Notes: generated from the letters alone by a model not told the origin. A DNA stretch of 45,000 nucleotides from Desulfobulbaceae bacterium (GCA_024636345.1 JAGXHG010000013.1:1-45000), one strand, 5' to 3'. Positions 1 through 9,503 are shown, numbered from the stretch's first letter. Translations and numbers: made by a program.

Positions 1-198
1 CATACCATGGCGACCCAACTGCTCAACGCGGATGCGGATCTGGTTACTATCCAGGATTTACTCGGCCATACCAGGATAAAGACAACTATGAGATACTGTA
101 AACTCTCTAATCTGAAGGCACAGCGAGATTACTACAAGGCGATTGCCAAGATAATGGAAAAGAGTGGAAACACGAAAACATGGGATATAAGGTATTAA
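1..198 (+). CDS. Tyrosine recombinase/integrase, C-terminal fragment cut by the window edge
   Basis: The frame is open to base 1 and its first two codons read His-Thr, fitting the R-H-T part of the catalytic R-x-x-R box of phage/Xer-type integrases. Then come the LLGH motif (third catalytic position) and TTMRYCKLS, whose Tyr is the expected nucleophile. The visible part is about 65 residues, so only the end of the catalytic domain is inside. The ATG at 7 is internal, not a start. The family cuts and rejoins DNA through a 3'-phosphotyrosine link. A perfect inverted repeat begins 3 bases after the stop, so this may be the last gene of an integrated element. Whether it is a functional integrase or a remnant cannot be seen here. 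Confidence 0.85.
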   Translation, partial: HTMATQLLNADADLVTIQDLLGHTRIKTTMRYCKLSNLKAQRDYYKAIAKIMEKSGNTKTWDIRY

Positions 199-201
199 CC
201 C

Positions 202-274
202 GCTCAGTCAAGGACTGGCTGCTCCGACGAGCAATCAGTAGTGGCCCATTCTCGCAGCCAGTCCTTGACTGAGC
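202..274. repeat. Perfect 21-bp inverted repeat next to the integrase gene
   Basis: Arms at 202-222 and 254-274 are exact reverse complements over 21 bases, separated by 31 bases. The left arm starts GCTCAGTCAAGG. There is no run of T directly after the right arm, so it is not a typical intrinsic terminator. Its place right behind a tyrosine recombinase gene suggests a recombination site, element end or large hairpin. No integron-type core sites were seen. Bases 275-461 are A/T-rich with no gene. Confidence 0.8.
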
Positions 275-461
275 TCCCTCTGGGAAAAAACTTGACTTAT
301 CAGGAAAAAACAGAGAAAAATAACATAAGATAACAATTTAATATAAAAAGAAAAAACAGGATTTGTTACGTATACCTCCTATGCATGGCGACAGACAGAT
401 ATGACAATATCATTGGCCGTTGAAGGACTATCCCCAATATTGACTTGCCTTGCACTCCCTT

Positions 462-1394
462 TTATTGCTTGGTCATGAGTTCTGTGCTCAGGTAGCGTTC
501 TCCGGTGTCGGGGAGGATGGTGACGATAGTCTTGCCTTGATTTTCTTTTTTCCCCCCCAGTTGCAGGGCTGCCCAGACTGCGGCCCCTGAAGAGATTCCG
601 CAGAGGATTCCTTCTTCAGTGGCAAGGCGTCTGGCCGTATCGATTGCGTCCTGATTCTGTACGGTAATAATGGCATCCAGGATAGTGGTATTGAGGATGT
701 CGGGGATAAACCCTGCTCCAATGCCTTGGATTTTATGGGGTCCAGCCGTGCCCCCTGAGAGTACTGACGAATCTGCCGGTTCCACTGCCACGATTTTAAC
801 TTCCGCATTTCTGCTCTTCAAAACTTCGCCAACGCCGGTAATAGTCCCGCCTGTGCCTACTCCTGCCACAAAGATATCGACATTTCCGTTGCTGGCTGAC
901 CAGATTTCTTCTGCCGTTGTTGTACGGTGGATGGCTGGATTGGCCGGATTAGAAAACTGATCAGGCATGAAGCTGTTTTTCTCCTTCTGAAGGAGTTCTC
1001 TGGCCACTTCAATGGCACCGCGCATTCCGGTTGCCGCCGGTGTGAGAACGAGTTCTGCTCCAAGGTGTTTAAGCATTACCCGTCGCTCCATGGACATACT
1101 TTCGGGCATGGTCAGGATCAGGCGCAGTCCCCGTGCCGCACAGATAAAAGCAAGTCCCAGGCCGGTATTACCGCTGGTTGGCTCAATAATAGTGGTGTCG
1201 TTGTTAATCTTCCCCTCTCTGGTCCCTGCCTCGATCATGGCATAAGCGATACGATCCTTGATGCTGCCCATGGGGTTTCTTGATTCCTGCTTGGCCAGGA
1301 TCGTGGCCTGACATCCTTTGCTGATCCGGGTCAGGGTGAGCAGGGGGGTATTGCCGATGGTGGCGGTGATGGGCTGTGCGGCGGTGCTGATCAT
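462..1394 (-). CDS. cysK: Cysteine synthase A (O-acetylserine sulfhydrylase)
   Basis: Makes L-cysteine from O-acetyl-L-serine and sulfide in the cytoplasm, using pyridoxal phosphate. The 310-residue length is normal for CysK. The PLP lysine lies in NPMGSIKDR (Lys46), and the substrate/PLP-phosphate loop TSGNTG is at about residues 73-78. A glycine-rich [10 protein letters not shown] loop follows at mid-protein. It is the last gene of a minus-strand run TPR-cysE-cysK, 31 bases after cysE, so the two enzymes of the last steps of cysteine synthesis are co-expressed and could form the cysteine synthase complex. CysK rather than cystathionine beta-synthase is chosen because the protein is single-domain and adjoins cysE. 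Confidence 0.95.
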   Translation of the reverse strand: MISTAAQPITATIGNTPLLTLTRISKGCQATILAKQESRNPMGSIKDRIAYAMIEAGTREGKINNDTTIIEPTSGNTGLGLAFICAARGLRLILTMPESMSMERRVMLKHLGAELVLTPAATGMRGAIEVARELLQKEKNSFMPDQFSNPANPAIHRTTTAEEIWSASNGNVDIFVAGVGTGGTITGVGEVLKSRNAEVKIVAVEPADSSVLSGGTAGPHKIQGIGAGFIPDILNTTILDAIITVQNQDAIDTARRLATEEGILCGISSGAAVWAALQLGGKKENQGKTIVTILPDTGERYLSTELMTKQ

Positions 1395-1425
1395 GGCGAG
1401 TGCCTCTGTTGTTCTGCCTGTTTGT

Positions 1426-2403
1426 TTAATCTTTTTTGTCGGAAAAGATGAGTTCCGGTCGTTTGAGCATCACCCTGGTGTCTGGCGGCACACTTTCAGT
1501 GAGCCAGATATTACCGCCGATGATTGAACGTCTGCCGATAACGGTTTCCCCGCCGAGGATAATGGCATTGGCATAGATGATGACCTCATCTTCAATGGTA
1601 GGGTGCCTTTTTATCTGCTGGAGTCGAATTCCGGCATCTCTGGGCAGGGACAGGGCGCCCAGGGTGACTCCTTGATACAACCGGACATTTTCGCCAATGA
1701 TGGTAGTTTCACCGATCACCACCCCGGTTCCGTGATCGATAAAGAGGCCAGATCCAATGGTGGCGCCGGGATGGATGTCAATGCCTGTGAGGCTGTGAGC
1801 GTGTTCTGTCATGATCCGCGGGATGATTGGGACCTTCAGGAGGAACAGCTCGTGGGCAATGCGAAAAATGGAGGTGGCCAACAGGCCGGGATAGCTGAAG
1901 ATCACCTCGTCAGAACTGTTGGTGGCCGGATCACCGGCCAGGGTTGCCCGAATGTCCTTGGTCAGAGTCTCGGTGATCAGGGGCAGGGTCTTGATGAAAC
2001 TCAGGGCCAGATGGTGGCCGCGTTCTTCGCAGTTGGTGCAGGCCAGATTTGTACGCCTGCAGTCATGGCGAATGGCCTTGGTGATCTGTTCAGTGAGGTG
2101 TTCGTAGAGCTCTGTGGTCTCCTGGCCAATATAATATTCCAGATTGGAAGCGTGCAGTTTGGTCTGGGTAAAATAACCGGGAAAGAGGAGTTGTCTCACC
2201 TGATAGATGATGTCGATGGTGGCCTGGTGTGAGGGGATGGGAACAGGGCCGATATGATCAAAGCAGTTCTCGGTCTGCCACGAGGCGACAAGCTTCTTGA
2301 CTACCGCCGGGATCTGATCGTGCAGGCATATCGTATTGCTTTGATCTTGATTGCAGGGATCAAGGGGAACTGGGGTGGCCTGTTTACCTTTTGGTGTTGA
2401 CAT
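1426..2403 (-). CDS. cysE: Serine O-acetyltransferase
   Basis: Transfers acetyl from acetyl-CoA to L-serine, giving the substrate for CysK. The N-terminal two-thirds is the helical SAT domain. The C-terminal part has the left-handed beta-helix hexapeptide repeats, with [11 protein letters not shown] and [13 protein letters not shown] carrying the catalytic His/Asp region, then [17 protein letters not shown]. The frame extends upstream to a TTG at 2466, but I prefer the ATG at 2403, which has a weak GAG-type ribosome site; neither start is strong. At 325 residues it resembles the longer, EpsC-like SATs with a long N-terminus. It sits between the TPR gene and cysK on the same strand. Confidence 0.93.
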   Translation of the reverse strand: MSTPKGKQATPVPLDPCNQDQSNTICLHDQIPAVVKKLVASWQTENCFDHIGPVPIPSHQATIDIIYQVRQLLFPGYFTQTKLHASNLEYYIGQETTELYEHLTEQITKAIRHDCRRTNLACTNCEERGHHLALSFIKTLPLITETLTKDIRATLAGDPATNSSDEVIFSYPGLLATSIFRIAHELFLLKVPIIPRIMTEHAHSLTGIDIHPGATIGSGLFIDHGTGVVIGETTIIGENVRLYQGVTLGALSLPRDAGIRLQQIKRHPTIEDEVIIYANAIILGGETVIGRRSIIGGNIWLTESVPPDTRVMLKRPELIFSDKKD

Positions 2404-2555
2404 GGGATTTCTCGTTGTTGAGCTCTTGGGTGAACAGGATGACTCCACTCTAAAACGCTCATCCAATTGCTGGGTGGCAGTCTTGCCTTTTGTACCGTCT
2501 CTGTCTTGTGGCTGAATGCCTATGGGGTAGAGCGTTTTGCATATCTTGAAACGGT

Positions 2556-3191
2556 CTATCTACCCTTTGGTTCCTGTTTGTCTGAGCTTTCGATCTCTTT
2601 TGTGACCTCTGCTATAAGGTCACGTACAGACTTGCCGTTGGCTGTAGTCGCGTTGGGGTTGACGGTAAGCAGCTCCTGCCAGGTCTGCAAAGCTTCAGGA
2701 ATCCGACCAAGATCATAGAGTAACACGACTCCTTTGTTCAGACGTGAAGGTTCGTGTCGCGGATTTGTTTGGATCGCCTTGTCAAAGGACTCTAAGGCTT
2801 TTTCCGGCTGATTGTCACGCCGATACATGACACCAAGGTCAGTCAGGATATCGGCATTGGCTGGCATAAGATCGAGTGCATGGGTGTAGGCATTAATTGC
2901 TTTTTGGGACTGATTGGTGTCGTAGTAAAGATTGCCAAGACTGGTCCATGCCTCTGTATTGGTATGATTTTTTTCAATCTCTGCCTCGAGTGCCGTAATG
3001 GCCTGGGCTTGCTCATTGTTCAGGGTAATTCCTTGTTGTTCAGTGGCGTTATCTGGCTGGCTGGCGTTAGTTTTTGATGGTCCCAGCTTGTAAACGGTGA
3101 AGATGGTTCCTGTCAGAAAACCCAACAAAAAAGTGATGGCGATCGCTATCAGCATGGTCTCTTTCTTTATCATTTTTCCGGTAGTTGTCAT
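2556..3191 (-). CDS. Membrane-anchored TPR-repeat protein
   Basis: A 211-residue protein with one N-terminal membrane segment (about residues 12-34, starting MLIAIAITFLLGF) and at least three tetratricopeptide repeats from about residue 75 on (WTSLGNLYYDTNQSQKAINAY, ILTDLGVMYRRDNQPEKALES and LNKGVVLLYDLGRIPEALQTW are recognisable units). The C-terminal part would therefore be a periplasmic protein-binding scaffold. Similar anchored TPR proteins occur in cytochrome c maturation (CcmH/NrfG-like) and in envelope assembly, but no specific partner shows here. The start is supported by AAGGAA a few bases upstream of the ATG. It is first in the minus-strand run leading to cysE and cysK, 89 bases or more before cysE, and divergent from the cytochrome c gene. 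Confidence 0.85.
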   Translation of the reverse strand: MTTTGKMIKKETMLIAIAITFLLGFLTGTIFTVYKLGPSKTNASQPDNATEQQGITLNNEQAQAITALEAEIEKNHTNTEAWTSLGNLYYDTNQSQKAINAYTHALDLMPANADILTDLGVMYRRDNQPEKALESFDKAIQTNPRHEPSRLNKGVVLLYDLGRIPEALQTWQELLTVNPNATTANGKSVRDLIAEVTKEIESSDKQEPKGR

Positions 3192-3377
3192 GGATATTTC
3201 CTTATAGTGATTGATCTAAGTGCGTGAAGGGAAAAAACATTTTTCGTTTGTGTTGTAGTGTGACATTGTTGTAAACTCGACGAGTATCATTAATTAAATG
3301 TAAATATAAGCGACTCCCTGTTGTAAAGCAAGGAGTGGCGCTGGCTTTTTGATAGTCGTTGGTAAAAGATAATGAGC

Positions 3378-3416
3378 GTAACGAAATAATTTGTCTTTCT
3401 AGAATGATTTCGTTAC
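3378..3416. promoter_or_regulatory. Perfect 10-bp inverted repeat upstream of the cytochrome c gene
   Basis: GTAACGAAAT at 3378-3387 and ATTTCGTTAC at 3407-3416 are exact reverse complements with a 19-base spacer. They lie in the 290-base gap between the divergent TPR and cytochrome genes. The motif CGTAACGAAAT recurs at 30842-30852, so this could be a dispersed small repeat rather than an operator. No T-run follows it. Confidence 0.5.
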
Positions 3417-3479
3417 AGCTCCTTGTGCCCCTTTAGCAATTCCGGTGGCTATGTTATTTATTTACAACGGCTTGATGTA

Positions 3480-3827
3480 ATGGAAGGAAGGTCGATTACG
3501 GGGGAAGGATTGGATTTGTTGAGATGGAGAGTCGTGGCTCTGGTATGGCTGGTGTTGACTGTCAGCGGGTATCCAGTGATTGCTGCCGATAAAAGTAAAG
3601 TGTTTGTGGAAAAATGTGGTGCCTGCCACAAAAGAGGCAGTGAGGTGGCACCGATAAATCCTGCTGATATGGCAGGGCTTGTCTGGGGGAAATATTTTCA
3701 GCGCAAGCGGCATCCTGTAGAGCTTAAATCAAGAATAACCGAAGATGAAATGGTCATAATTCTCGATTATTTGAATGAACATGCTGCTGATAGTGAAGTT
3801 CCGGTGGCTGCCGCTATTCCTAAATAA
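3480..3827 (+). CDS. Small single-haem c-type cytochrome, exported
   Basis: One CGACH haem-binding motif (CXXCH) stands shortly after a hydrophobic export signal (VVALVWLVLTVSGYPVIAA). The mature part is about 75 residues, typical of a class I-like monohaem cytochrome, with Met residues in EDEMVII that could be the distal ligand. It would carry electrons in the periplasm. The start is uncertain: ATG 3480 has no good ribosome site, while TTG 3516 is preceded by GGGGAAGGA at proper spacing and gives a shorter, cleaner signal peptide. An ATG at 3423 is also in frame. The porin-like gene starts about 67 bases downstream on the same strand, so co-transcription is likely. Its redox partner is unknown. 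Confidence 0.85.
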   Translation: MEGRSITGEGLDLLRWRVVALVWLVLTVSGYPVIAADKSKVFVEKCGACHKRGSEVAPINPADMAGLVWGKYFQRKRHPVELKSRITEDEMVIILDYLNEHAADSEVPVAAAIPK

Positions 3828-3893
3828 TATATGTGTCCTATGAAACAAGAAGAAGGCAGAGATCTAAGCAGGTTCGTGTGTCCGAGGAGACGT

Positions 3894-5367
3894 ATGATGA
3901 AAAAGATTCTGGTCGGCGCGGGACTGATGGTGGCCATGGCAGGCCCTGCCCTTGCAAACTGCGGAACGGTCACAATCCCGGTGGAAGATTATCAGGCGAT
4001 TCTCAAGCGGTTGGATTCCCTGCAGCAACGGGTGGAGTTTCTGGAGGCAAAACCGGTAGCCACTCAGACGGATGAAAATCGAGTCCTTAAGGTAGAGCAG
4101 GATGTCCATACCATTTATGATGGGTTGGACGAGATTGAAACTCGGCAATTACAGAATAAAATAAATTTTAGCACTGAACTGAGAACCAGAGTCGATTCCT
4201 ATGTAGTCAAGAACTATCCTGCTGATGGTGACAAGGAAACTGATTCAAATAACTGGACTAGTCGTTTTCGTATTAATATGGATGCGACATTTTCTGAGAC
4301 CCTTTCTTTTCATGGTCGATTGGCTATGTATAAGAATTGGGGGGACAGCGATGACGCAACAGCCAGTGGTATGTTGATTGATGCTAATCGGGCTCATCAG
4401 TCGAGTTCCAGCAACCTCTGGGTTGATCGGGCCTACGTGGATTGGATACCTGAAGGGTTGCCTGTGCCCGTGGCTATCACTATAGGCCGGCAGCCTTCAA
4501 CAGAAGGCCCTCCTTTTGAGTTCAAGGAAAATAGGCTTCGGCAGTCCACTTACCCTGCCCATCTGTTTAACGGGGAATCGGATGGTATCGTTGCCACTCT
4601 GGGGTTGGAACGGTATACGGGTATTGCAGAAATGGGTCTCCGTCTTGGATATAGTAAATTCTATCACAGCGATGATGATAATAATACGGGCAGTGCCTTT
4701 CCCTTTCTTGATGATGGAGAGGCTGGTGATTCCAACGTCTTTGGCATCTTGTTTGAGTCGGAGCTCCCTGGTTTATCGGACAGTCTGGTGGTCCTCAGTT
4801 ATGCCATGGTTCGGGATCTGCCGTCCAGTATGATCGGCCCCACACTGGATGAGACTGCAGGGATCACTGCTTAATATGGATCTGGGGGATCTGAATGTCT
4901 GGGGGGCACATCTTCAGGCCCGGGATTTTCTATCCAGCGGCACAGATCTATTCTTCTCCTATGGCGGAAATCACAGCAACCCTAATGGCAACGCGCCATA
5001 TGAGGATGGTCTGCTCTCCTCTAATGGTCTGGAGGCAAGGACAGGCTCTTCCATTTACACTGGTGCACGCTATACTATTCCCTTTGAACCGTTGAATCGT
5101 CCTAAAATCGGATTTGAATTTAACCATGGTTCCCGGTACTGGTTCAGTATGACGATGGGGGGCACAGATCTTTTCAACAAACTGGCAACCCGTGGTGATG
5201 CCTATGATCTGTATTATATCCAACCGATGAATCAGTATCTGTTTTTTCGGGCAGGATTGATGCATATATCCTATGATTATACCGGAAGTGGTATCTATAT
5301 GGGCGAGCCTGATGCGACGAATGCTATTCTGGATAACTACTATCTCTTGATGGATGTCCGCTTTTAA
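3894..5367 (+). pseudogene. DUF3373-type outer-membrane porin-like protein, frameshifted
   Basis: The first reading frame starts at ATG 3894 or 3897 behind GAGGAGA, encodes a signal peptide (ILVGAGLMVAMAGPALA), a short coiled coil (about residues 30-75) and beta-rich sequence, then stops at TAA 4872-4874. The second frame is open from 4834 to 5367 and continues the same protein with NMDLGDLNVWGAHLQARDF to a C-terminal Phe, as expected for an outer-membrane beta-barrel. Joining the two, a +1 shift somewhere in 4834-4874, gives roughly 490 residues, the usual size of DUF3373 family proteins, whose function is not established. The rest of both parts is intact, so the cause is either a recent mutation or a sequencing error. 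I favour one broken gene over two genes, because the second part has no signal peptide. Confidence 0.8.
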
Positions 5368-5427
5368 TCTCAAACGCTGACTAATTACCCCAATCATTTC
5401 ACATTTCACCCAGGAGGAACATTCTTT

Positions 5428-7935
5428 ATGAAAGGTTTAGAAAAGGGTAAAGGGGCACCCCCCATGTTTGCTTGTGATTGTGATGGTCTATTTTTTCCAA
5501 CAACTGCCGAGGATATCAAGAAAAATATCCTGCATCATGTGATGAGTTTCCAAGGTCGTGATCCACAGAGGGCAGGGGAGAGTGATATCTATAAGGCCCT
5601 GGCCTACACCCTGCGCGATACCATGGTGGAAAAATGGATTGCGACCCAGAAGGCCTCGTATGCCAAGGGGAAAAAACGGGTCTATTATCTCTCTCTTGAA
5701 TTTCTGGTAGGTCGTTCCCTGGGTAATAGTATGATTAATCTTGGGATTTATGATGCGGTACAGCAGGCCGTTGAAGAGCTTGGTTTTGACATGGATCTGC
5801 TGCGGGAGGAAGAGGAGGACGCGGCCCTTGGCAATGGCGGGCTGGGGAGGCTGGCAGCCTGTTTCATGGATTCTATTGCCACCTTGAAGATCCCGGCCTA
5901 TGGCTATGGTATTTTGTATGAATATGGCCTTTTTAACCAGCAGTTGATTGATGGCTATCAAGTTGAAAGCCCTGATAGCTGGATGCGTTATGGATCGCCA
6001 TGGGTATTTCAACGGGACATGCCGGTTTTTCCGGTCCATTTTTATGGCAGGGTCAGCACGTATCTCGATGCGGATGGGAATTACCGGGCCCAATGGCTGG
6101 AGACGGAAGATGTTATGGCGCTGCCCTGTGACATCCTGGTGCCTGGATATCAGAATGATCATGTAATCAATATGCGATTGTGGGCGGCCCGCGCCTCCCG
6201 TGATATAGATTTGAGCTTTTTCGGCAGAGGTGATTATATCGGCGCGGTTCAGCATAAGGTGAGTTCCGAGACTATCTCCAAAGTGCTTTATCCTCCGGAT
6301 CATAATCTGGCAGGCCAGGAGTTACGGTTGAAACAGCAATATTTCTTTGTGGCGGCTACCTTGCAGGATATTATGCGTCGTTATAAAAAGAAGTATTCAG
6401 ATTTTACTATGTTCAGTGAGATCATTGCCGTGCAGTTGAATGATACCCATCCCTCTATTGCTATTCCTGAACTGATGCGCCTGCTTCTTGATATCGAGGG
6501 TCTGAGTTGGGAAAAGGCCTGGAACGTCTGCATCAAGACCTTTGCTTACACCAATCATACCCTCATGCCCGAGGCCCTGGAAAAATGGCATGTGGGGCTG
6601 CTGGAGGAGGTGCTGCCCAGGCATATGGAGATCATTTACGAGATCAACCGGCGTTTTCTGGAATTGGTTACCTTGGCCTATCCTGGCGATATCGGCAAGT
6701 TGCGTTCCATGTCCATTATTGAGGAGGGCGATGAGAAAAAAGTCTGCATGGCCCATCTGGCCATCGTGGGCAGTCATTCGGTAAATGGGGTTGCAGAGTT
6801 GCATACTCGCTTGTTAAAGGAGAAGGTCTTTAAGGCTTTTCATCAGTTTTTTCCGGGTAAGTTTAACTCAAAGACCAATGGCATTACACCGCGGCGCTGG
6901 TTGCTTAAGGCCAATCCCAGGCTTGCCGATCTGCTTATCAATAAGATCGGTCCTGGATGGATTACGGATCTCAATCAGCTGCGGGGTCTGGAATCATGGG
7001 CTGATGATATGGATTTTCTGGGAGAATGGCAGGCGATTAAACGTGCCAACAAAGAGCGTTTAGCGGCTCTGATTCGAAAAGAATGTGGTGTTGAGGTGAA
7101 TCTGGATTCCATGTTCGATATCCAGGTGAAGCGTATCCATGAATATAAACGACAACTGTTGAATTGCCTTCATGTTATTACCCTGTATCATAAGATACTC
7201 CGGAGGCCTGGTCTTGATCTTGCCCCAAGGACCGTTATTTTTGCAGGAAAGGCCGCACCTACCTACTGGAAGGCCAAGCTGATTATCAAGCTGATCAACT
7301 CCATTGCCGAGGTTGTGAACAATGATCCACGGGTGGGGGCGCGTTTGCGGGTTGTTTTTCTTCCTAATTATAATGTGTCACAGGCCGAGGTGATCATGCC
7401 TGCCGCCGATCTGTCCGAGCAGATTTCAACTGCCGGCACCGAGGCCTCGGGCACAGGGAATATGAAGTTTTCGCTCAATGGCGCACTCACCATAGGAACT
7501 CTTGATGGGGCCAATATTGAAATCCAGGAAGAGGTGGGAGCTGAAAATATTTTTATCTTCGGGATGACGGCAGAAGAGGCAGAATTCGAGAAATTGAATG
7601 TCAGTCGCACGCCTATGGCCATTTACCGTGATAACGAGGAGATCGCTCAAACCATTGACAGTATCCGGGACGGTTCTTTCAGCCGAGGGGATAAGGATTT
7701 GTTTCGCCCCCTTGTTGACAGTCTGCTTGATCAGCACGATCCCTATCTCCTTCTTCTGGATTTTGAATCGTATCTTGCCTGTCAGGATCGGGTGAATACA
7801 GCCTTTCTTGACCCTGTGGCCTGGAGCAGGATGTCTGTTCTGAATGTGGCGCGTATGGGAAAATTCTCTACAGATCGGACCATTAAGCAATACGCCAGAG
7901 AGATCTGGGGGGTTCCGGTGAATGGGGAACCGTAA
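5428..7935 (+). CDS. glgP: Glycogen/alpha-glucan phosphorylase
   Basis: Releases glucose-1-phosphate from the non-reducing ends of alpha-1,4-glucans with phosphate and PLP. At 835 residues it has the full GT35 length. Visible landmarks are LGNGGLGRLAACF near residue 135, IQVKRIHEYKRQLLN near 570, and the PLP box EASGTGNMKFSLNG with the Schiff-base lysine at residue 680. The start at 5428 is supported by AGGAGG ten bases upstream. It is likely transcribed alone: the porin-like gene ends 60 bases earlier and no other glycogen gene is nearby. The 244 bases after it hold no gene before the convergent tRNA-Cys unit. Confidence 0.96.
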   Translation: MKGLEKGKGAPPMFACDCDGLFFPTTAEDIKKNILHHVMSFQGRDPQRAGESDIYKALAYTLRDTMVEKWIATQKASYAKGKKRVYYLSLEFLVGRSLGNSMINLGIYDAVQQAVEELGFDMDLLREEEEDAALGNGGLGRLAACFMDSIATLKIPAYGYGILYEYGLFNQQLIDGYQVESPDSWMRYGSPWVFQRDMPVFPVHFYGRVSTYLDADGNYRAQWLETEDVMALPCDILVPGYQNDHVINMRLWAARASRDIDLSFFGRGDYIGAVQHKVSSETISKVLYPPDHNLAGQELRLKQQYFFVAATLQDIMRRYKKKYSDFTMFSEIIAVQLNDTHPSIAIPELMRLLLDIEGLSWEKAWNVCIKTFAYTNHTLMPEALEKWHVGLLEEVLPRHMEIIYEINRRFLELVTLAYPGDIGKLRSMSIIEEGDEKKVCMAHLAIVGSHSVNGVAELHTRLLKEKVFKAFHQFFPGKFNSKTNGITPRRWLLKANPRLADLLINKIGPGWITDLNQLRGLESWADDMDFLGEWQAIKRANKERLAALIRKECGVEVNLDSMFDIQVKRIHEYKRQLLNCLHVITLYHKILRRPGLDLAPRTVIFAGKAAPTYWKAKLIIKLINSIAEVVNNDPRVGARLRVVFLPNYNVSQAEVIMPAADLSEQISTAGTEASGTGNMKFSLNGALTIGTLDGANIEIQEEVGAENIFIFGMTAEEAEFEKLNVSRTPMAIYRDNEEIAQTIDSIRDGSFSRGDKDLFRPLVDSLLDQHDPYLLLLDFESYLACQDRVNTAFLDPVAWSRMSVLNVARMGKFSTDRTIKQYAREIWGVPVNGEP

Positions 7936-8133
7936 GAGGAGTTGATGTCTGGAGTTGTTCTCTCTTGGCCCTGCTTTGCAGGATGTAACTTGACCTTGGA
8001 GTGAATATCAGGTATTTAGGAGACGTAATGTAACAACCATTTCAATGTTGTGGTTATTTATTGCATAATGATAACTATGGACCAATGAAATATTGCTGCC
8101 CGTCAGTTTACATGATGTTGATACAAAAATGAT

Positions 8134-8171
8134 AAAAAAAGGGTCACAAGTTGAATAACTTGTGACCCTTT
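8134..8171 (-). terminator. Intrinsic terminator of the tRNA-Cys transcript
   Basis: A perfect 15-bp stem (8138-8152 with 8157-8171) closes on a 4-base loop. Read on the minus strand it is followed by a run of T (the A-run at 8134-8140 on the plus strand), the standard form of a Rho-independent terminator. It starts 9 bases beyond the CCA end of the tRNA. The symmetric A/T flanks might let it also stop glgP transcripts. Confidence 0.9.
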
Positions 8172-8179
8172 GAATTTAC

Positions 8180-8255
8180 TGGAGGCGGCGAGCGGATTTG
8201 AACCGCTGAATCATGGTTTTGCAGACCAGTGCCTTAGCCGCTTGGCTACGCCGCC
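8180..8255 (-). tRNA. tRNA-Cys (anticodon GCA)
   Basis: The minus strand reads GGCGGCG at the 5' end pairing with CGCCGCC at the 3' end, the D arm GCCAAGCGGCTAAGGC, the anticodon loop CTGCAAA (anticodon GCA) and the T loop GTTCAAATC. The CCA end is encoded and the discriminator base is U, the identity base of tRNA-Cys. The total is 76 bases. The outer pair of the anticodon stem (C against U) looks mismatched, a minor oddity. Single gene, not in a tRNA cluster. Confidence 0.96.
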
Positions 8256-8289
8256 TTTTTGAGCAGACTTAAATAAGCATGCGAGCCAC

Positions 8290-8317
8290 TTTATACCACA
8301 GTTTGTTTTTTTGACAA
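8290..8317 (-). promoter_or_regulatory. Sigma70-type promoter for tRNA-Cys
   Basis: On the minus strand TTGTCA (8317-8312) and TATAAA (8295-8290) are 16 bases apart, 35 bases before the tRNA 5' end. With the hairpin terminator on the other side this makes a complete one-gene unit. It overlaps the leader of rnc on the opposite strand. Confidence 0.65.
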
Positions 8318-8330
8318 GGGGAAAATAGGT

Positions 8331-9062
8331 ATGGATATCGATTCGCTGGCGCAGAAGAATAAGCAGGAACTCTCTCAGTTCGAACAGATATTGGGATATC
8401 GGTTTACTGATCTGCGTCTGTTGCAGAAGGCCCTGATTCACGCCTCCTTTGCCTTTGAACATTCTTTTCCGGGTCAGAATAATGAAACTCTGGAATTTTT
8501 AGGGGATGCGGTCCTGGACCTGGTTATCGGTCATACTCTATTTAAACGTTTTCCGGCGATGCGCGAAGGTGAGTTGACCAAATTACGGGCCGCTCTCGTC
8601 AATGAGACCCATCTGGCGACCATGGCAAGAGAAGTGGAACTAGGTAAATTTCTCTGTCTCGGGAAGGGTGAGGATGCCTCAAATGGGAGGAACAAATCGT
8701 CTATCCTGTCCTGCGCGTATGAGGCAGTTATCGGGGCTATCTTTGAAGATGGTGGGTACGAGACGGTGAAAGATTTTGTATCTCGTTTTTTTGTCCCGGC
8801 CTTTGATGTCAAAAGAGAAGAGTTGTTGATTGCCGATGCCAAAAGCAGGTTGCAGGAGGTGCTGCAGGAACAGTTTAATGAGGCGCCGTCTTACCGGCTG
8901 GATATGGATGAGGGGCCGTCTCATCAGAAGGTGTTTACGGTATCAGTGGTTTTTCGAGAGATTGTCTTTGGAACCGGTTCTGCCGGTTCCAAGAAAGAGG
9001 CGGAACAGCGGGCTGCTGCCTGCGCCCTTGCTGATTATGATCTGATGGTTTCCCGCTTGTGA
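8331..9062 (+). CDS. rnc: Ribonuclease III
   Basis: Double-strand-specific endoribonuclease for rRNA precursors and structured mRNAs. At 243 residues the layout is normal: catalytic domain with the signature NETLEFLGDAVLDLVIG at about residues 44-60, a second acidic cluster near the end of that domain (AYEAVIGAIFEDGG), then a C-terminal dsRNA-binding domain ending with SGSKKEAEQRAAACAL-like sequence (here GSKKEAEQRAAACALADY). The start has AAGGGG about 10 bases upstream. It is first in a plus-strand run with dgkA 40 bases downstream. The usual partner era is not beside it. Confidence 0.96.
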   Translation: MDIDSLAQKNKQELSQFEQILGYRFTDLRLLQKALIHASFAFEHSFPGQNNETLEFLGDAVLDLVIGHTLFKRFPAMREGELTKLRAALVNETHLATMAREVELGKFLCLGKGEDASNGRNKSSILSCAYEAVIGAIFEDGGYETVKDFVSRFFVPAFDVKREELLIADAKSRLQEVLQEQFNEAPSYRLDMDEGPSHQKVFTVSVVFREIVFGTGSAGSKKEAEQRAAACALADYDLMVSRL

Positions 9063-9102
9063 TAACCCTATTTTGTGAGATGATTCAAAAACGGAGAAAA
9101 TC

Positions 9103-9474
9103 GTGGATGGAGTGAAGAAAACAGGCCTGCGCCGCGTTGTCAATGCCGCCGGTTATTCCCTGTGCGGCCTGAGGGCTGCCTGGCGGACGGAGGCGGCATT
9201 TCGCCAGGAAGTTATTCTGGTGGCAATCCTGCTGCCTCTGGCACTGCTGTTTGGAAATAATGGAGTGGAACGGGCTTTATTGATGAGTGTCACTATGGTG
9301 GTGGTGGTGGCTGAACTGTTGAATTCAGCGATTGAAGCCGTGGTTGATCGTATTGGCCCGGAGCATCATCTCCTGGCTGGGGCGGCAAAGGATATGGGGT
9401 CTGCCGCAGTCTTTGTCAGTCTTGTTATGGTGGCAATGGTGTGGGGTGTTCTTCTCTATGAGCGTTTCTGTTGA
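9103..9474 (+). CDS. dgkA: Diacylglycerol kinase (prokaryotic DgkA type)
   Basis: Phosphorylates diacylglycerol to phosphatidate in the inner membrane, recycling lipid released when phosphoethanolamine or glycerophosphate groups are moved to the envelope. The 123-residue protein has the family's amphipathic N-terminus with EAAFRQE, three membrane helices and the signature VVVAELLNSAIEAVVDRIG carrying active-site Glu and Asn. It begins with GTG behind CGGAG. It is directly upstream of eptA, whose phosphoethanolamine transfer yields diacylglycerol, so the pairing makes biochemical sense (inference). Confidence 0.95.
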   Translation: MDGVKKTGLRRVVNAAGYSLCGLRAAWRTEAAFRQEVILVAILLPLALLFGNNGVERALLMSVTMVVVVAELLNSAIEAVVDRIGPEHHLLAGAAKDMGSAAVFVSLVMVAMVWGVLLYERFC

Positions 9475-9503
9475 TTTTTTTTATATAAGAGTATTGCGTT
9501 GGA

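Noticed and set aside
202..274. Integron attC site
   Set aside because: The arms lack the RYYYAAC/GTTRRRY core sites and the pairing is perfect, unlike attC.
5488..6303. 271-residue minus-strand frame inside glgP
   Set aside because: Shadow of the strongly conserved phosphorylase gene, with no recognisable motif.
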